A DNA stretch of 64,000 nucleotides from Bradyrhizobiaceae bacterium. Its GTDB lineage: Bacteria; Pseudomonadota; Alphaproteobacteria; Rhizobiales; Xanthobacteraceae. Positions 8,793 through 16,977 of the stretch are shown in pieces. The DNA is taken from the NCBI GenBank assembly GCA_003963145.1, contig RXJJ01000003.1, positions 114,146 to 178,145 on the forward strand. Direction: 5' to 3'. The notes beneath the pieces were generated by a model. The model did no database searches and had not been told where the DNA came from. It saw only the letters and a program-made list of their open reading frames with translations. The position numbers and the translations under genes were made by a program. Each line of letters opens with the position of its first letter. Position 1 is the stretch's first letter.

Positions 8793-9905
8793 ATGCGCGA
8801 AGAAAGTCAGATTTCAGGTCTGATTGCCAGCGTTTATGACGCCGCACTCGAGCCGTCGCTGTGGAGCGACCTCGTCGCGGATATCAATCAGTTTGTGGGC
8901 GGTCGGGCTTGCGGTCTTTTTTCGAAAGATCCCATCAGCAAATCCGGCAAGACGCATTATTACTGCGGCGCGGACCCGCACTACATCCAGACCTACGCCG
9001 AGACATATGCCAAGTTCGATCCGCTTGCGACGCTGCCGGGCCTCGGACAGGTCGTCAGCATTCCCGACCTTGTCGCTTTTGACGAGTACAAGCGCGGGCC
9101 CTTTTATCAGGAATGGCTGCGCCCTCAGGGCTGCATCGATGCCGCGAATGTTGTGCTCGAAAATTCCATTGAAAACTGTCCGATCCTGATGACCGTGTTA
9201 CTGAGCAGGCGCATGGCGGACAATGATATCCGCCGCCGCATGGCGATGATCGTCCCGCATGCCCAGCGGGCTTTGACGATCAACAAAGCCATCGAACTTA
9301 AACATTCGGAAGCCACGACATTTGCCTCAGCGCTGGATGGCATCAGCGCCGGCGTCTTTTTCCTGGGGCCAAATTGCAGGATCGCGCATGCGAACAGCGC
9401 CGCCCAGTCGATGCTAAGCGGATGCGACTTCCTGCGCTCGGTCGAAGGGCAGCTTGTCGCCTGCAATCTGCACACCAACCGGGTTCTACACGCGATCTTT
9501 GCTCCCGACGGCGACATCGCCGCCGCCCAAGGCATGGCGCTGACGTTCACAGCACAAGACGGCGGGTGTTACGTCGGCCATATCCTGCCGTTAACGGCCG
9601 CCATGCGCCGCGGCACAAGCAAGGGCATCAAGGCGTCTGCCGTTCTTTTTGTCCGCAAACGCGAACTGAATTACAGATCGGCGAGCGAATCCATTGCGCG
9701 CGCATATGGACTGACATCTGCTGAATTACGGGTGCTGCTATCGATCGTGGAAGTCGGCGGCGTTCCGGAAGTGGCCGCTGCACTTGGAATCGCAGAGACG
9801 ACGGTGAAGACGCATCTGCACCGCGTCTTTTCTAAAACCGGCACGAGGCGTCAGGCCGATCTGGCAAAGCTGGCGGCTGAATTTTCCAGCCCGCTCGCCC
9901 ACTGA
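8793..9905 (+). CDS. LuxR-family transcriptional regulator
   Basis: A 370-residue regulator. The C-terminal 60 residues form a LuxR/FixJ helix-turn-helix (LTSAELRVLLSIVE, VAAALGIAETTVKTHLHRVFSKTG). The first 290 residues show no response-regulator Asp pocket and no acyl-homoserine-lactone signature; around residues 175-260 the pattern (SALDGISAGVFFLGPNCRIAHANSAA) is PAS-like. This long orphan layout is common in Bradyrhizobium-type genomes, where ligands are unknown. It is flanked by a terminator upstream and a convergent small membrane-protein gene downstream, so it stands alone. Target genes cannot be inferred. Confidence 0.85.
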   Translation: MREESQISGLIASVYDAALEPSLWSDLVADINQFVGGRACGLFSKDPISKSGKTHYYCGADPHYIQTYAETYAKFDPLATLPGLGQVVSIPDLVAFDEYKRGPFYQEWLRPQGCIDAANVVLENSIENCPILMTVLLSRRMADNDIRRRMAMIVPHAQRALTINKAIELKHSEATTFASALDGISAGVFFLGPNCRIAHANSAAQSMLSGCDFLRSVEGQLVACNLHTNRVLHAIFAPDGDIAAAQGMALTFTAQDGGCYVGHILPLTAAMRRGTSKGIKASAVLFVRKRELNYRSASESIARAYGLTSAELRVLLSIVEVGGVPEVAAALGIAETTVKTHLHRVFSKTGTRRQADLAKLAAEFSSPLAH

Positions 9906-9917
9906 GCAGCGAGATCG

Positions 9918-10169
9918 TTATTCACCCAAGACGATCGGTGCTTGCCTGACCGATTGCAGCGCGCGCAGCGTTGTCTCGATCCTGTAAATGCCCCACGCGT
10001 GGGCCGCGACAAAAACGCAAACAAAAATGACAATCGCGGCGCGGACCAGCATTACGCTCGCGAGAACCGGCCTTGATGCCCCGTCATTTCCAATAGTCTC
10101 TTGCAGGGCGGGTTGGATCGCGGTTTTCCCCTGTGGCGATTTCACGACTGTACGCACACGGTTGTTCAT
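9918..10169 (-). CDS. Small single-span membrane protein
   Basis: An 83-residue protein of unknown function. About 35 N-terminal polar residues precede one strong transmembrane helix (VLASVMLVRAAIVIFVCVFVAA), followed by a short tail (IYRIETTLRALQSVRQ). The ATG at 10169 was chosen over a GTG four codons upstream because GGAG sits at proper distance before it. It is convergent with the LuxR gene, 12 bases apart. No homologue is recognised, so whether it is a conserved gene is only moderately certain. Confidence 0.5.
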   Translation of the reverse strand: MNNRVRTVVKSPQGKTAIQPALQETIGNDGASRPVLASVMLVRAAIVIFVCVFVAAHAWGIYRIETTLRALQSVRQAPIVLGE

Positions 10170-10304
10170 CTGGCGCTCCACTTCAATCCGTTGTCCATCG
10201 AAAGGAGTTGTTGGATAGTGGAGAGAGCCGCAGCGGCGCGTCCTCCATTCGGAGGAGGGCGTGCGTCGGGTTATCTCAGCAGACGTGAAATGAGAAACGA
10301 GAAA

Positions 10305-10381
10305 TGGCGCGCTCGAAGAGATTCGAACTCCTGACCCCCAGATTCGTAGTCTGGTGCTCTATCCAGCTGAGCTACGAGCGC
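10305..10381 (-). tRNA. tRNA-Arg (anticodon ACG)
   Basis: A 77-base cloverleaf on the minus strand. The acceptor arms GCGCTCG and CGAGCGC pair perfectly. The D arm GCTC..GAGC, the anticodon arm CCAGA-CTACGAA-TCTGG and the T arm with TTCGAAT are all present. The anticodon is ACG, which reads CGN arginine codons after A34 deamination. The 3' CCA is encoded in the DNA (10305-10307), with discriminator G at 10308. Confidence 0.97.
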
Positions 10382-10484
10382 GTATTCCACGGACGTGACA
10401 GGACGGACCCGGGCTTGAAAAGCCGCCGCGAAAGAGGGCCATAGCTAACGGCTCCGGCCCCGATTGGCAAGTGTTACGGGGGTC

Positions 10485-10512
10485 AAAAACCGCAGCAAAT
10501 CCGGCGCTGCGG
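10485..10512 (-). terminator. Rho-independent terminator of the histidine kinase gene
   Basis: On the minus strand a 7-base-pair stem CCGCAGC/GCTGCGG with a 9-base loop is followed by TTTTT. It starts 7 bases after the stop codon of the histidine kinase gene. Confidence 0.85.
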
Positions 10513-10519
10513 CCTGAAA

Positions 10520-11992
10520 TTACGCCCGCGCGCGCTCAAAGCGCACATTGCTCAAATCCACCGGACGATCCGGGATGGCAATGCGGAATGTCGCGCCGAT
10601 GGTGCCTTCGACGAGCTGAAGCTCGCCGCCATGGGCGCGGATCAGTTCGGCGGCGATGGCAAGACCAAGACCCGTGCCGCCATCGCGCGAGGAGCCCTGA
10701 AACGCCTCGAACAGATGCTCGCGTGCTTTCGGCGGAACGCCGGGGCCGGTATCGGAAATCTCGATGATCGCAACGCCGCCAGCACGACGGCCCGCGATCC
10801 TGATCTGCTTGGGCGCGATGTCCCCGGCCGGCTGGCTCTCCAGCGCCTGCACGGCGTTGCGCACCAGATTGAGCAGCACGCGAAACAATTGATCGGGATC
10901 GGCGTCGACCACAAGACCGCGCTCGATTGCGTTGATCCAGGCGACCGAATCGGCCGAGGCGACGCCCGCGGATTCGCGCACCTCGTTGACGATGGGCTCG
11001 ACCGCGATCATGCGCCGGTCCGGCGCCGCCTCCTGAGCCTTGCCGTAGGACAGCGTGGACTGGCAGAAGGCGATGGCGCGCTCGAGCGAGCGCATCAGTT
11101 TCGGAGCGAAGCGCTGCACGCGCGGATCGGGCACGCTGGCGAGCTGGTCCGACAAAAGCTGCGACGATGCCAGAAGATTGCGGAGATCGTGGTTGATCTT
11201 GGACACCGCGAGGCCCAGCGCCGCGAGGCGGCTCTTCTGATGCAGCATCGAGACGAGATCGCTCTGCATGTCGGCGAGTTCACGCTCGGCGACGCCGATC
11301 TCATCCCCGCGCTGGGAGGGCACGATGATGCGCGAGGCGTTTTCGGGATCCCCGTGGAAGGCGACAAGGCTGGCCGTCATGCGGCGCATCGGCCGGACGA
11401 ACAGGAAATGCAAAGCGAGATAGATCAGCGCCGCTGTTGCAACGGCGAAGCCCAGCGACAGCAACAACACGTTGCCGGAGAAACGGTACATCGCATGGCG
11501 CAGCGGCTCCTCATCGACCACGACCTCGATGAACTGGCCGCCCTGCGGTGCGGGACCGATGATCCGCATCACCTCTTTGTCGTCGTCGAGCATCACCTGA
11601 AACGCGCCAACGATGGCGGACCACACCGTCATGGTTCGCATGTCGACGTCGTGATCGACCATCGCAGGCATATCGGTCGCCGCCAGAAGACGGCGCTGCT
11701 TGCCAGTCTTGATCGCGACGGCGCGCGCACCGATGCTTTGCAGGATCTGCCGCGCCAGGGAGTCCGGCACCATGCCGCTCGGCGCGGCGTCGAGCACGAG
11801 CGCCGCGGTATTGGCGGCGGCGAGACGATCGTTCAGGCGATTGATCCGGAAATTCGCGATCGAAGGCACGTAAATCAGAATTTCCGCGATGATGACGAAC
11901 GGGATGGTCAGGAGAAGCAGCTTGCCTGACAGGTTCAGCCGCCCCCGCACGGGCGGAGGAGCGGAGGGTTTTGCGGTGGTCTCCTCGCTCAC
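10520..11992 (-). CDS. Sensor histidine kinase (HAMP, HisKA-type)
   Basis: An inner-membrane two-component sensor of about 490 residues. Two transmembrane helices (about 22-44 and 173-196) enclose a roughly 125-residue periplasmic domain. A HAMP region follows (VRPMRRMTASLVAFHGDPENA), then the dimerisation box with phospho-acceptor His in KINHDLRNLLASSQLL. The ATPase boxes are N (LLNLVRNAVQALE), G1 (ISDTGPGVP) and G2 (DGGTGLGLAI). No response-regulator gene is adjacent, so it is an orphan kinase. The GTG at 11992 has AGGA eight bases before it; a TTG two codons upstream is the alternative start. It is divergent from rpmH. Confidence 0.9.
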   Translation of the reverse strand: MSEETTAKPSAPPPVRGRLNLSGKLLLLTIPFVIIAEILIYVPSIANFRINRLNDRLAAANTAALVLDAAPSGMVPDSLARQILQSIGARAVAIKTGKQRRLLAATDMPAMVDHDVDMRTMTVWSAIVGAFQVMLDDDKEVMRIIGPAPQGGQFIEVVVDEEPLRHAMYRFSGNVLLLSLGFAVATAALIYLALHFLFVRPMRRMTASLVAFHGDPENASRIIVPSQRGDEIGVAERELADMQSDLVSMLHQKSRLAALGLAVSKINHDLRNLLASSQLLSDQLASVPDPRVQRFAPKLMRSLERAIAFCQSTLSYGKAQEAAPDRRMIAVEPIVNEVRESAGVASADSVAWINAIERGLVVDADPDQLFRVLLNLVRNAVQALESQPAGDIAPKQIRIAGRRAGGVAIIEISDTGPGVPPKAREHLFEAFQGSSRDGGTGLGLAIAAELIRAHGGELQLVEGTIGATFRIAIPDRPVDLSNVRFERARA

Positions 11993-12392
11993 GGACAAGA
12001 TCCTGGGATCCTTTAGGCTCGCGCGATATCCGGCACGGCATTCAGGGGGCTCGGCAGCGGACCATGCGCCGGTCCGCCGGTCCCGTCAAATGCTGCAAAA
12101 CCTTCAAAAACCGAGTGAATTACGTAGAGGCCGGTGCAGCCTTGGCGGGTTTTGGCCTGCCTTGTCTTTATATCCCAAAGATTGACGAAAACAGGCCGCT
12201 CCCTTATAAGCCCGGCAACTGTCCGCAATGGCCCGGCTCGACCGGGCCGGTTCATTTTGGGCCCCTTTTCCGGCCTCGGCCTGAACCGGCATTTTCGGAC
12301 CTAAATCATTCACTTGCCTGGCAATTTTCGAAACTGCTCGGCGCTAGAACATAACTCGGCGGCAAGAAACCGCCAGGTAGCGGAGAACGACC
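11993..12392. other. Divergent regulatory region between the histidine kinase and rpmH
   Basis: About 400 bases without a gene. It contains a strong sigma-70-type promoter for rpmH (12182-12210) and, in the resulting roughly 180-base leader, a GC-rich hairpin (stem GGCCCGG/CCGGGCC, 12230-12248, loop CTCGA). No other element is convincing. The kinase promoter must lie in its left half but is not evident. Confidence 0.7.
12182..12210 (+). promoter_or_regulatory. Sigma-70-type promoter of the rpmH-rnpA-yidC-engB block
   Basis: The -35 box TTGACG (12182-12187) is followed after a 17-base spacer by the -10 box TATAAG (12205-12210). Transcription would begin near 12217, leaving a leader of about 175 bases before the rpmH GTG. 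Confidence 0.75.
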
Positions 12393-12527
12393 GTGAAGCG
12401 GACTTATCAACCCAGCAAACTGGTGCGCAAGCGCCGTCACGGCTTTCGCGCGCGTCAGGCGACCACCGGAGGCCGCAAGGTTCTTGCTGCACGCCGCGCG
12501 CGCGGCCGCAAGCGTCTGAGCGCCTGA
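12393..12527 (+). CDS. rpmH: Large ribosomal subunit protein bL34
   Basis: A 44-residue, very basic ribosomal protein starting with GTG. The sequence [20 protein letters not shown] followed by [19 protein letters not shown] is the complete bL34 signature. It is first in the conserved block rpmH-rnpA-yidC-engB. The start is fixed by the invariant KRTYQPS N-terminus. A strong promoter lies about 180 bases upstream. Confidence 0.98.
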   Translation: MKRTYQPSKLVRKRRHGFRARQATTGGRKVLAARRARGRKRLSA

Positions 12528-12554
12528 ACCGGCATCCATGTGCCGGTTGAAACC

Positions 12555-12956
12555 ATGGACCGGTTAACACAACGCGCCGATTTCGTGGCCGCCGCCGGCG
12601 GCCCGCGCAGCGCGGGACCGGCCTTCACGCTCCAGTCCCGCCGCCGCGACGATTCCGGCCCGGTCCGCTTCGGCTTCACCGTCACCAGAAAAATCGGCAC
12701 GGCCACCGAGCGCAACCGCATCCGGCGCAGGCTTCGCGAACTGGTGAAGCGGCTGGATGTCACATCCGTGCGACCTCATCATGATTATGTGATAATCGGC
12801 CGCCGGGCTGCGCTCGACCGCGGCTTCGCTGTCATGCTGGACGACCTTCGCTCGGCGCTGCGGCGCCTCGAACGGCAGGCGTCCGGCCAGCGCAATTCCG
12901 ACACTGCCACTCCGCTAATTCTCCCGATCGCTCCCGAGCGGAACCACGAGACCTGA
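12555..12956 (+). CDS. rnpA: Ribonuclease P protein component
   Basis: Protein cofactor of RNase P, which matures tRNA 5' ends. The 133 residues show the family core: FGFTVTRKIG, the RNA-binding helix RNRIRRRLRELVK, and DYVIIGRRAA. The ATG at 12555 gives MDRLTQRADFVAAA, the usual alphaproteobacterial N-terminus. A GTG at 12540 would add five residues, and neither has a clear ribosome-binding site. It starts 27 bases after rpmH, so translation may be coupled to it. Confidence 0.95.
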   Translation: MDRLTQRADFVAAAGGPRSAGPAFTLQSRRRDDSGPVRFGFTVTRKIGTATERNRIRRRLRELVKRLDVTSVRPHHDYVIIGRRAALDRGFAVMLDDLRSALRRLERQASGQRNSDTATPLILPIAPERNHET

Positions 12957-12971
12957 CACGAGACCCGATCA

Positions 12972-14810
12972 ATGCAAGATAACCGCAACACCATTCTCGC
13001 CGTCGTCCTGTCCGGCCTCGTGCTGATCGCCTGGCAATATTTCTACAACATGCCGCAGATGGAAAAACAGCGGCTGGCCCAGCAGCACGCGGCCCAGCAG
13101 GCGCAAAGGCAGGCCGCAGACCCGGCCAATCCGTCGGTGTCGCCGGCCACGACGCAAACGCCCGCCGCAGGCAGCGCCGGACCCGTGCCGGGCGGCACGC
13201 CGGCGCAGAACGCTCCCATCCAGGATCGTGCGACCGTGATCGCGGCTTCGCCGCGCGTCAAGATCGACACGCCGAGCGTCGGCGGCAGCATCTCGCTGAA
13301 GGGCGCGCGCATCGACGATGTCGAGCTGCTGAAATATCGCGAGACGGTCGATCCGAAATCGCCGCCGATCCAGCTGCTCTCCCCGACCGGTACCGCCGAT
13401 CCCTATTACGCCGAATTCGGCTTCGTGCCCGCCGCCGGCTCGACCGTCAAACTGCCAGACGCGAACACGGTCTGGAAGCAGGAGGGATCGAACACGCTGA
13501 CAATCGCGACGCCGGTCGTATTGACCTACGACAACGGCGAAGGCCTCACCTTCAAGCGCACTATCTCGATCGACGAACATTACCTGTTCACGGTCAAGGA
13601 CGAGATCAGCAATGTCGGCAAGGATGCCGCGACGGTCTATCCCTTCGGCCTGATCTCACGCCATGGCACACCGCACGTCGCCGGCTATTCCATTCTGCAT
13701 GAAGGCCTGATCGGCGTGCTCGGCGATCAGGGACTTCAGGAATACACCTACAAGAAAATCGACGAGGCGAAATCGGTCGAGTTCAAGGTCACCAATGCCT
13801 GGATGGGCATTACCGATAAATACTGGGCCGCTACGCTGCTGCCGAACCCGAAGGCGGCGGTGAACTCGCGGTTCACCTCGAACCTGATCGGCCAGATGCG
13901 GACCTATCAGACCGACTATCTGCTCGATCCGGTGACCGTGCCGATCGGCGGCACCGCAACGACCAGCACCAATCTGTTCGCCGGCGCGAAGGAAAACGCG
14001 CTGATCCAGGCCTACGACCACGAATTGAACCTCAACCGTTTCGAGTTGCTGATCGACTGGGGCTGGTTCTATTTCATCACCAAGCCGATGTTCTGGGCGA
14101 TCGATCATCTCTACAAACTGGTCGGCAATTTCGGCGTCGCCATCCTGCTCGTGACCGTGATCGTCAAGGGTATCTTCTTCCCGCTCGCCAACAAGTCTTA
14201 CGCCTCGATGGCGAAGATGAAGGCGGTGCAGCCGCAGCTGGCCGCGCTGAAGGAGAAGTATCCGGACGACAAGGTTAAGCAGCAGCAGGAGATGATGGAG
14301 ATCTACAAGAAGGAGAAGATCAACCCGATCGCGGGCTGTCTTCCGATCCTGATTCAGATTCCGGTGTTCTTCTCGCTCTACAAGGTGCTGTTCGTCACCA
14401 TCGAAATGCGGCACGCGCCGTTCTTCGGATGGATCAAGGACCTTTCGGCGCCCGATCCGACCAATCTGTTCAACCTGTTCGGTCTGTTGCATTTCGATCC
14501 GACGACGATCCCGTTCTTCGGGCACTATCTGGCGCTCGGCGCGTGGCCGATCATCATGGGCATCACGATGTGGTTCCAGATGAAGCTCAATCCGACGCCG
14601 CCGGATCCGACCCAGCAGATGATCTTCACCTGGATGCCGCTGATCTTCACGTTCATGCTTGCGGGCTTCCCGGCGGGCCTTGTGATCTACTGGGCCTGGA
14701 ACAACACGCTGTCGGTGATCCAGCAGAGCGTGATCATGAAAAAGAACGGCGCCAAGATCGAACTCTTCGACAATCTCAAGGCAACCTTCGCCGGCAAAAA
14801 GGCCGGCTGA
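12972..14810 (+). CDS. yidC: Membrane protein insertase YidC
   Basis: Inserts and folds inner-membrane proteins alone or with SecYEG. The 612 residues show an N-terminal helix (about 6-24, VVLSGLVLIAWQYF), a Gln/Ala/Pro-rich linker (35-95) and the large periplasmic beta-sandwich domain of Gram-negative YidC (about 95-350). The conserved C-terminal five-helix core begins at GWFYFITKPMFWAI, with the cytoplasmic coiled segment MKAVQPQLAALKEKYPDDKVK and NPIAGCLPILIQIPVFFSLY. It lies 15 bases after rnpA in the conserved block. Confidence 0.98.
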   Translation: MQDNRNTILAVVLSGLVLIAWQYFYNMPQMEKQRLAQQHAAQQAQRQAADPANPSVSPATTQTPAAGSAGPVPGGTPAQNAPIQDRATVIAASPRVKIDTPSVGGSISLKGARIDDVELLKYRETVDPKSPPIQLLSPTGTADPYYAEFGFVPAAGSTVKLPDANTVWKQEGSNTLTIATPVVLTYDNGEGLTFKRTISIDEHYLFTVKDEISNVGKDAATVYPFGLISRHGTPHVAGYSILHEGLIGVLGDQGLQEYTYKKIDEAKSVEFKVTNAWMGITDKYWAATLLPNPKAAVNSRFTSNLIGQMRTYQTDYLLDPVTVPIGGTATTSTNLFAGAKENALIQAYDHELNLNRFELLIDWGWFYFITKPMFWAIDHLYKLVGNFGVAILLVTVIVKGIFFPLANKSYASMAKMKAVQPQLAALKEKYPDDKVKQQQEMMEIYKKEKINPIAGCLPILIQIPVFFSLYKVLFVTIEMRHAPFFGWIKDLSAPDPTNLFNLFGLLHFDPTTIPFFGHYLALGAWPIIMGITMWFQMKLNPTPPDPTQQMIFTWMPLIFTFMLAGFPAGLVIYWAWNNTLSVIQQSVIMKKNGAKIELFDNLKATFAGKKAG

Positions 14811-14832
14811 CGGATCGTCAGCATATGCTCTT

Positions 14833-14862
14833 GTCATGCCCGGACCCCGTTCCGGGCATGAT
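14833..14862. repeat. Palindromic repeat, family A, half unit
   Basis: A 30-base inverted repeat with arms TCATGCCCGG and CCGGGCATGA, lying between yidC and engB. The same arm sequence ends the larger composite elements at 17002 and 23829, so this is a half copy of that family. It leaves the engB frame open upstream, which explains an apparent longer engB start. Confidence 0.75.
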
Positions 14863-14880
14863 GCTATCAGGATCCTTCGC

Positions 14881-15543
14881 ATGACCGACGCCACCGACAA
14901 TGCGGAGCTGATGGAAACCGGCCGGAAAATGTTCGCCGGCGACTGGCAATTCATCTGGGCCTCTCCATCGATCGAGACATTGCCGCCGATGAAGGGTGTC
15001 GAGGTCGCCTTCGCGGGGCGTTCGAATGTCGGCAAATCCAGTCTGATCAATGCTCTGACCGGACGCAGCGCGCTGGCGCGGACCTCGCACACGCCGGGCC
15101 GCACGCAGGAACTGATTTTTTTCGAGGGACCGTCCCTGCCGGACGGCGCGCAGCTTCGGCTCGTCGACATGCCGGGCTACGGCTATGCCTCCGCGCCGAA
15201 GGCGAAGATCGCGTCATGGACCTCGCTGATCCACAAATACCTGCAAGGCCGCGCCAACCTCGCGCGCGTCTATGTGCTGATCGACTCGCGCCATGGCTTC
15301 AAGGACGCCGACATCGACGTTTTGACCACGTTCGACAAATCGGCCGTGAGCTACCAGGTCGTGCTGACCAAATCCGATCAGGTCAAATCGTCCGAGCTTG
15401 AACGAACGCTGCACGAGACGGCCGCGACGCTGCGCAAGCATCCCGCGGCGTTTCCGGACATTCTGGTCACTTCATCTCGCACGGGCGCGGGAATGGCCGA
15501 ACTTCGCGCCGCGATGGTGCGGCTCTTGCGGGAACGGACATGA
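14881..15543 (+). CDS. engB: Ribosome biogenesis GTP-binding protein EngB/YihA
   Basis: GTPase needed for assembly of the large ribosomal subunit. The 220 residues carry G1 GRSNVGKSS (46-54), the G2 threonine in HTPGRTQ, G3 DMPGYGYA, G4 TKSD and G5 TSSRTG. The frame is open upstream through a palindromic repeat to 14836. I chose the ATG at 14881 because AGGA lies eight bases before it and the repeat-encoded extension is not family sequence. It is the last gene of the rpmH-rnpA-yidC-engB block. Confidence 0.95.
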   Translation: MTDATDNAELMETGRKMFAGDWQFIWASPSIETLPPMKGVEVAFAGRSNVGKSSLINALTGRSALARTSHTPGRTQELIFFEGPSLPDGAQLRLVDMPGYGYASAPKAKIASWTSLIHKYLQGRANLARVYVLIDSRHGFKDADIDVLTTFDKSAVSYQVVLTKSDQVKSSELERTLHETAATLRKHPAAFPDILVTSSRTGAGMAELRAAMVRLLRERT

Positions 15544-15601
15544 TTCCACGAAACAGCAACCGACTCGCGGATAAAGACACGTTTAGAGAGAAAGGCACAA
15601 A

Positions 15602-15985
15602 ATGACGCCGGCCATCATGCTGCGGACCGCAACAATTTTCGCCGGCCTGATGGGCGCGGCGGGCGTCATCCTTGCCGCCGCGACGGCCCATCAGCCCGGT
15701 GCGGGACAGCTCGCGGCGGCCTCCTCGATGCTGCTGTTTCACGCACCCGCCGTTATCGGCACCGCGCTTCTCAACGCACATGGCATCCTGAAGCGTCCGC
15801 TGGGCGCTGCTGCAGCCATCGGGTTTGTCGCCGGAGCGGGTTTGTTTGCCGGCGATCTTGCGATGCGCCAGTATCAGGGACATAGCCTGTTTCCGATGGC
15901 CGCCCCGACCGGCGGCACCGCGCTGATCCTGAGCTGGCTGCTGCTTGCGGTGTCCGCGATCTGGCCGCCACGCGTGAAATCCTGA
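15602..15985 (+). CDS. DUF423-family membrane protein
   Basis: A 127-residue integral membrane protein with about four helices. The family pattern is visible: FAGLMGAAGVILAAATAHQ at the N-terminus, then the second helix SSMLLFHAPAVIGTALL, then GAGLFAGDLAMRQY and a final helix ending before WPPR. DUF423 (YgdD-like) proteins are widespread inner-membrane proteins of unknown function. It lies between engB and argB, 58 bases after engB. Confidence 0.8.
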   Translation: MTPAIMLRTATIFAGLMGAAGVILAAATAHQPGAGQLAAASSMLLFHAPAVIGTALLNAHGILKRPLGAAAAIGFVAGAGLFAGDLAMRQYQGHSLFPMAAPTGGTALILSWLLLAVSAIWPPRVKS

Positions 15986-16063
15986 CGGCCAAATCCTGAA
16001 CACCGCTTTGCGCCTGTGACCCCAATCGGCTAAATATCCGCCGCCGCCCACCGGAATTTTTTC

Positions 16064-16960
16064 ATGATACCTCCCTCAGACATCAGCCCTCAGGACCAGG
16101 CCCGCATCCTCTCCGAAGCCCTGCCGCACATGCAGCGCTACGACGAGGAAACCATCGTCATCAAATATGGCGGCCACGCCATGGGCGAGGAACATCTGGC
16201 GCGCCAGTTCGCCAGTGATATCGTTCTGCTGGAGCAGACCGCGATCAATCCCGTGGTGGTTCATGGCGGCGGGCCGCAGATCGCGACCATGCTGCAGCGC
16301 CTCGGCATCAAATCCGAATTCGCCGCCGGGCTGCGCATCACCGACGCCGCCGCCATCGAGATCGTCGAAATGGTGCTGGCCGGATCGATCAACAAGCAGA
16401 TCGTCGGCTACATCAATGCCGCGGGCGGCAAGGCCGTGGGCCTTTGCGGCAAGGACGGCAACATGGTCACGGCCTCCAAGGCAACGCGGGTCACGGTCGA
16501 TTCCGGCTCCAACATCGAGAAAGTCATCGATCTCGGTTTCGTCGGCGAGCCCGACAGGGTCGACCTCACTCTGCTCAACCAGTTGATCGGCCACGAGCTG
16601 ATCCCGGTACTGGCGCCGCTGGCTTCGTCGGTCGACGGACAGACCTATAACGTCAATGCCGACACCTTCGCCGGCGCAGTTGCCGGCGCGCTAAAGGCCA
16701 AGCGCCTGCTACTGCTCACCGACGTTCCCGGCGTGCTCGACAAATCGAAGAAGCTTATTCCCGAGCTATCCATCAAGGACGCGCGCAAGCTGATCGCCGA
16801 CGGCACGATCTCCGGCGGCATGATCCCCAAGGTCGAAACCTGCATCTATTCGCTGGAGGCGGGCGTCGAGGGTGTCGTCATTCTCGACGGCAAGACCCCG
16901 CACGCGGTCCTGCTGGAATTGTTCACCAATCAGGGCACCGGCACCTTGATGCACAAGTGA
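16064..16960 (+). CDS. argB: Acetylglutamate kinase
   Basis: Phosphorylates N-acetyl-L-glutamate in arginine biosynthesis (cytoplasm). The 298 residues show the amino-acid kinase pattern: VIKYGGHAM (catalytic Lys), VHGGGPQI, a substrate region near [21 protein letters not shown] and [11 protein letters not shown]. The N-terminal extension and C-terminal half resemble the hexameric, arginine-inhibited type found in organisms with cyclic arginine biosynthesis; that is inference. The stop shares a GTGA with a possible start of the next gene. Confidence 0.97.
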   Translation: MIPPSDISPQDQARILSEALPHMQRYDEETIVIKYGGHAMGEEHLARQFASDIVLLEQTAINPVVVHGGGPQIATMLQRLGIKSEFAAGLRITDAAAIEIVEMVLAGSINKQIVGYINAAGGKAVGLCGKDGNMVTASKATRVTVDSGSNIEKVIDLGFVGEPDRVDLTLLNQLIGHELIPVLAPLASSVDGQTYNVNADTFAGAVAGALKAKRLLLLTDVPGVLDKSKKLIPELSIKDARKLIADGTISGGMIPKVETCIYSLEAGVEGVVILDGKTPHAVLLELFTNQGTGTLMHK

Positions 16961-16977
16961 GACAGGATGGCGTGCGC

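Noticed and set aside
14833..14862. yidC terminator
   Set aside because: The hairpin is strong but has no following U-run and matches the arms of the family A repeat, so it is better explained as a half repeat.
13656..15170. A long minus-strand frame opposite yidC and engB
   Set aside because: Antisense to two well-supported genes, with His/Arg/Asp/Leu-rich shadow composition.
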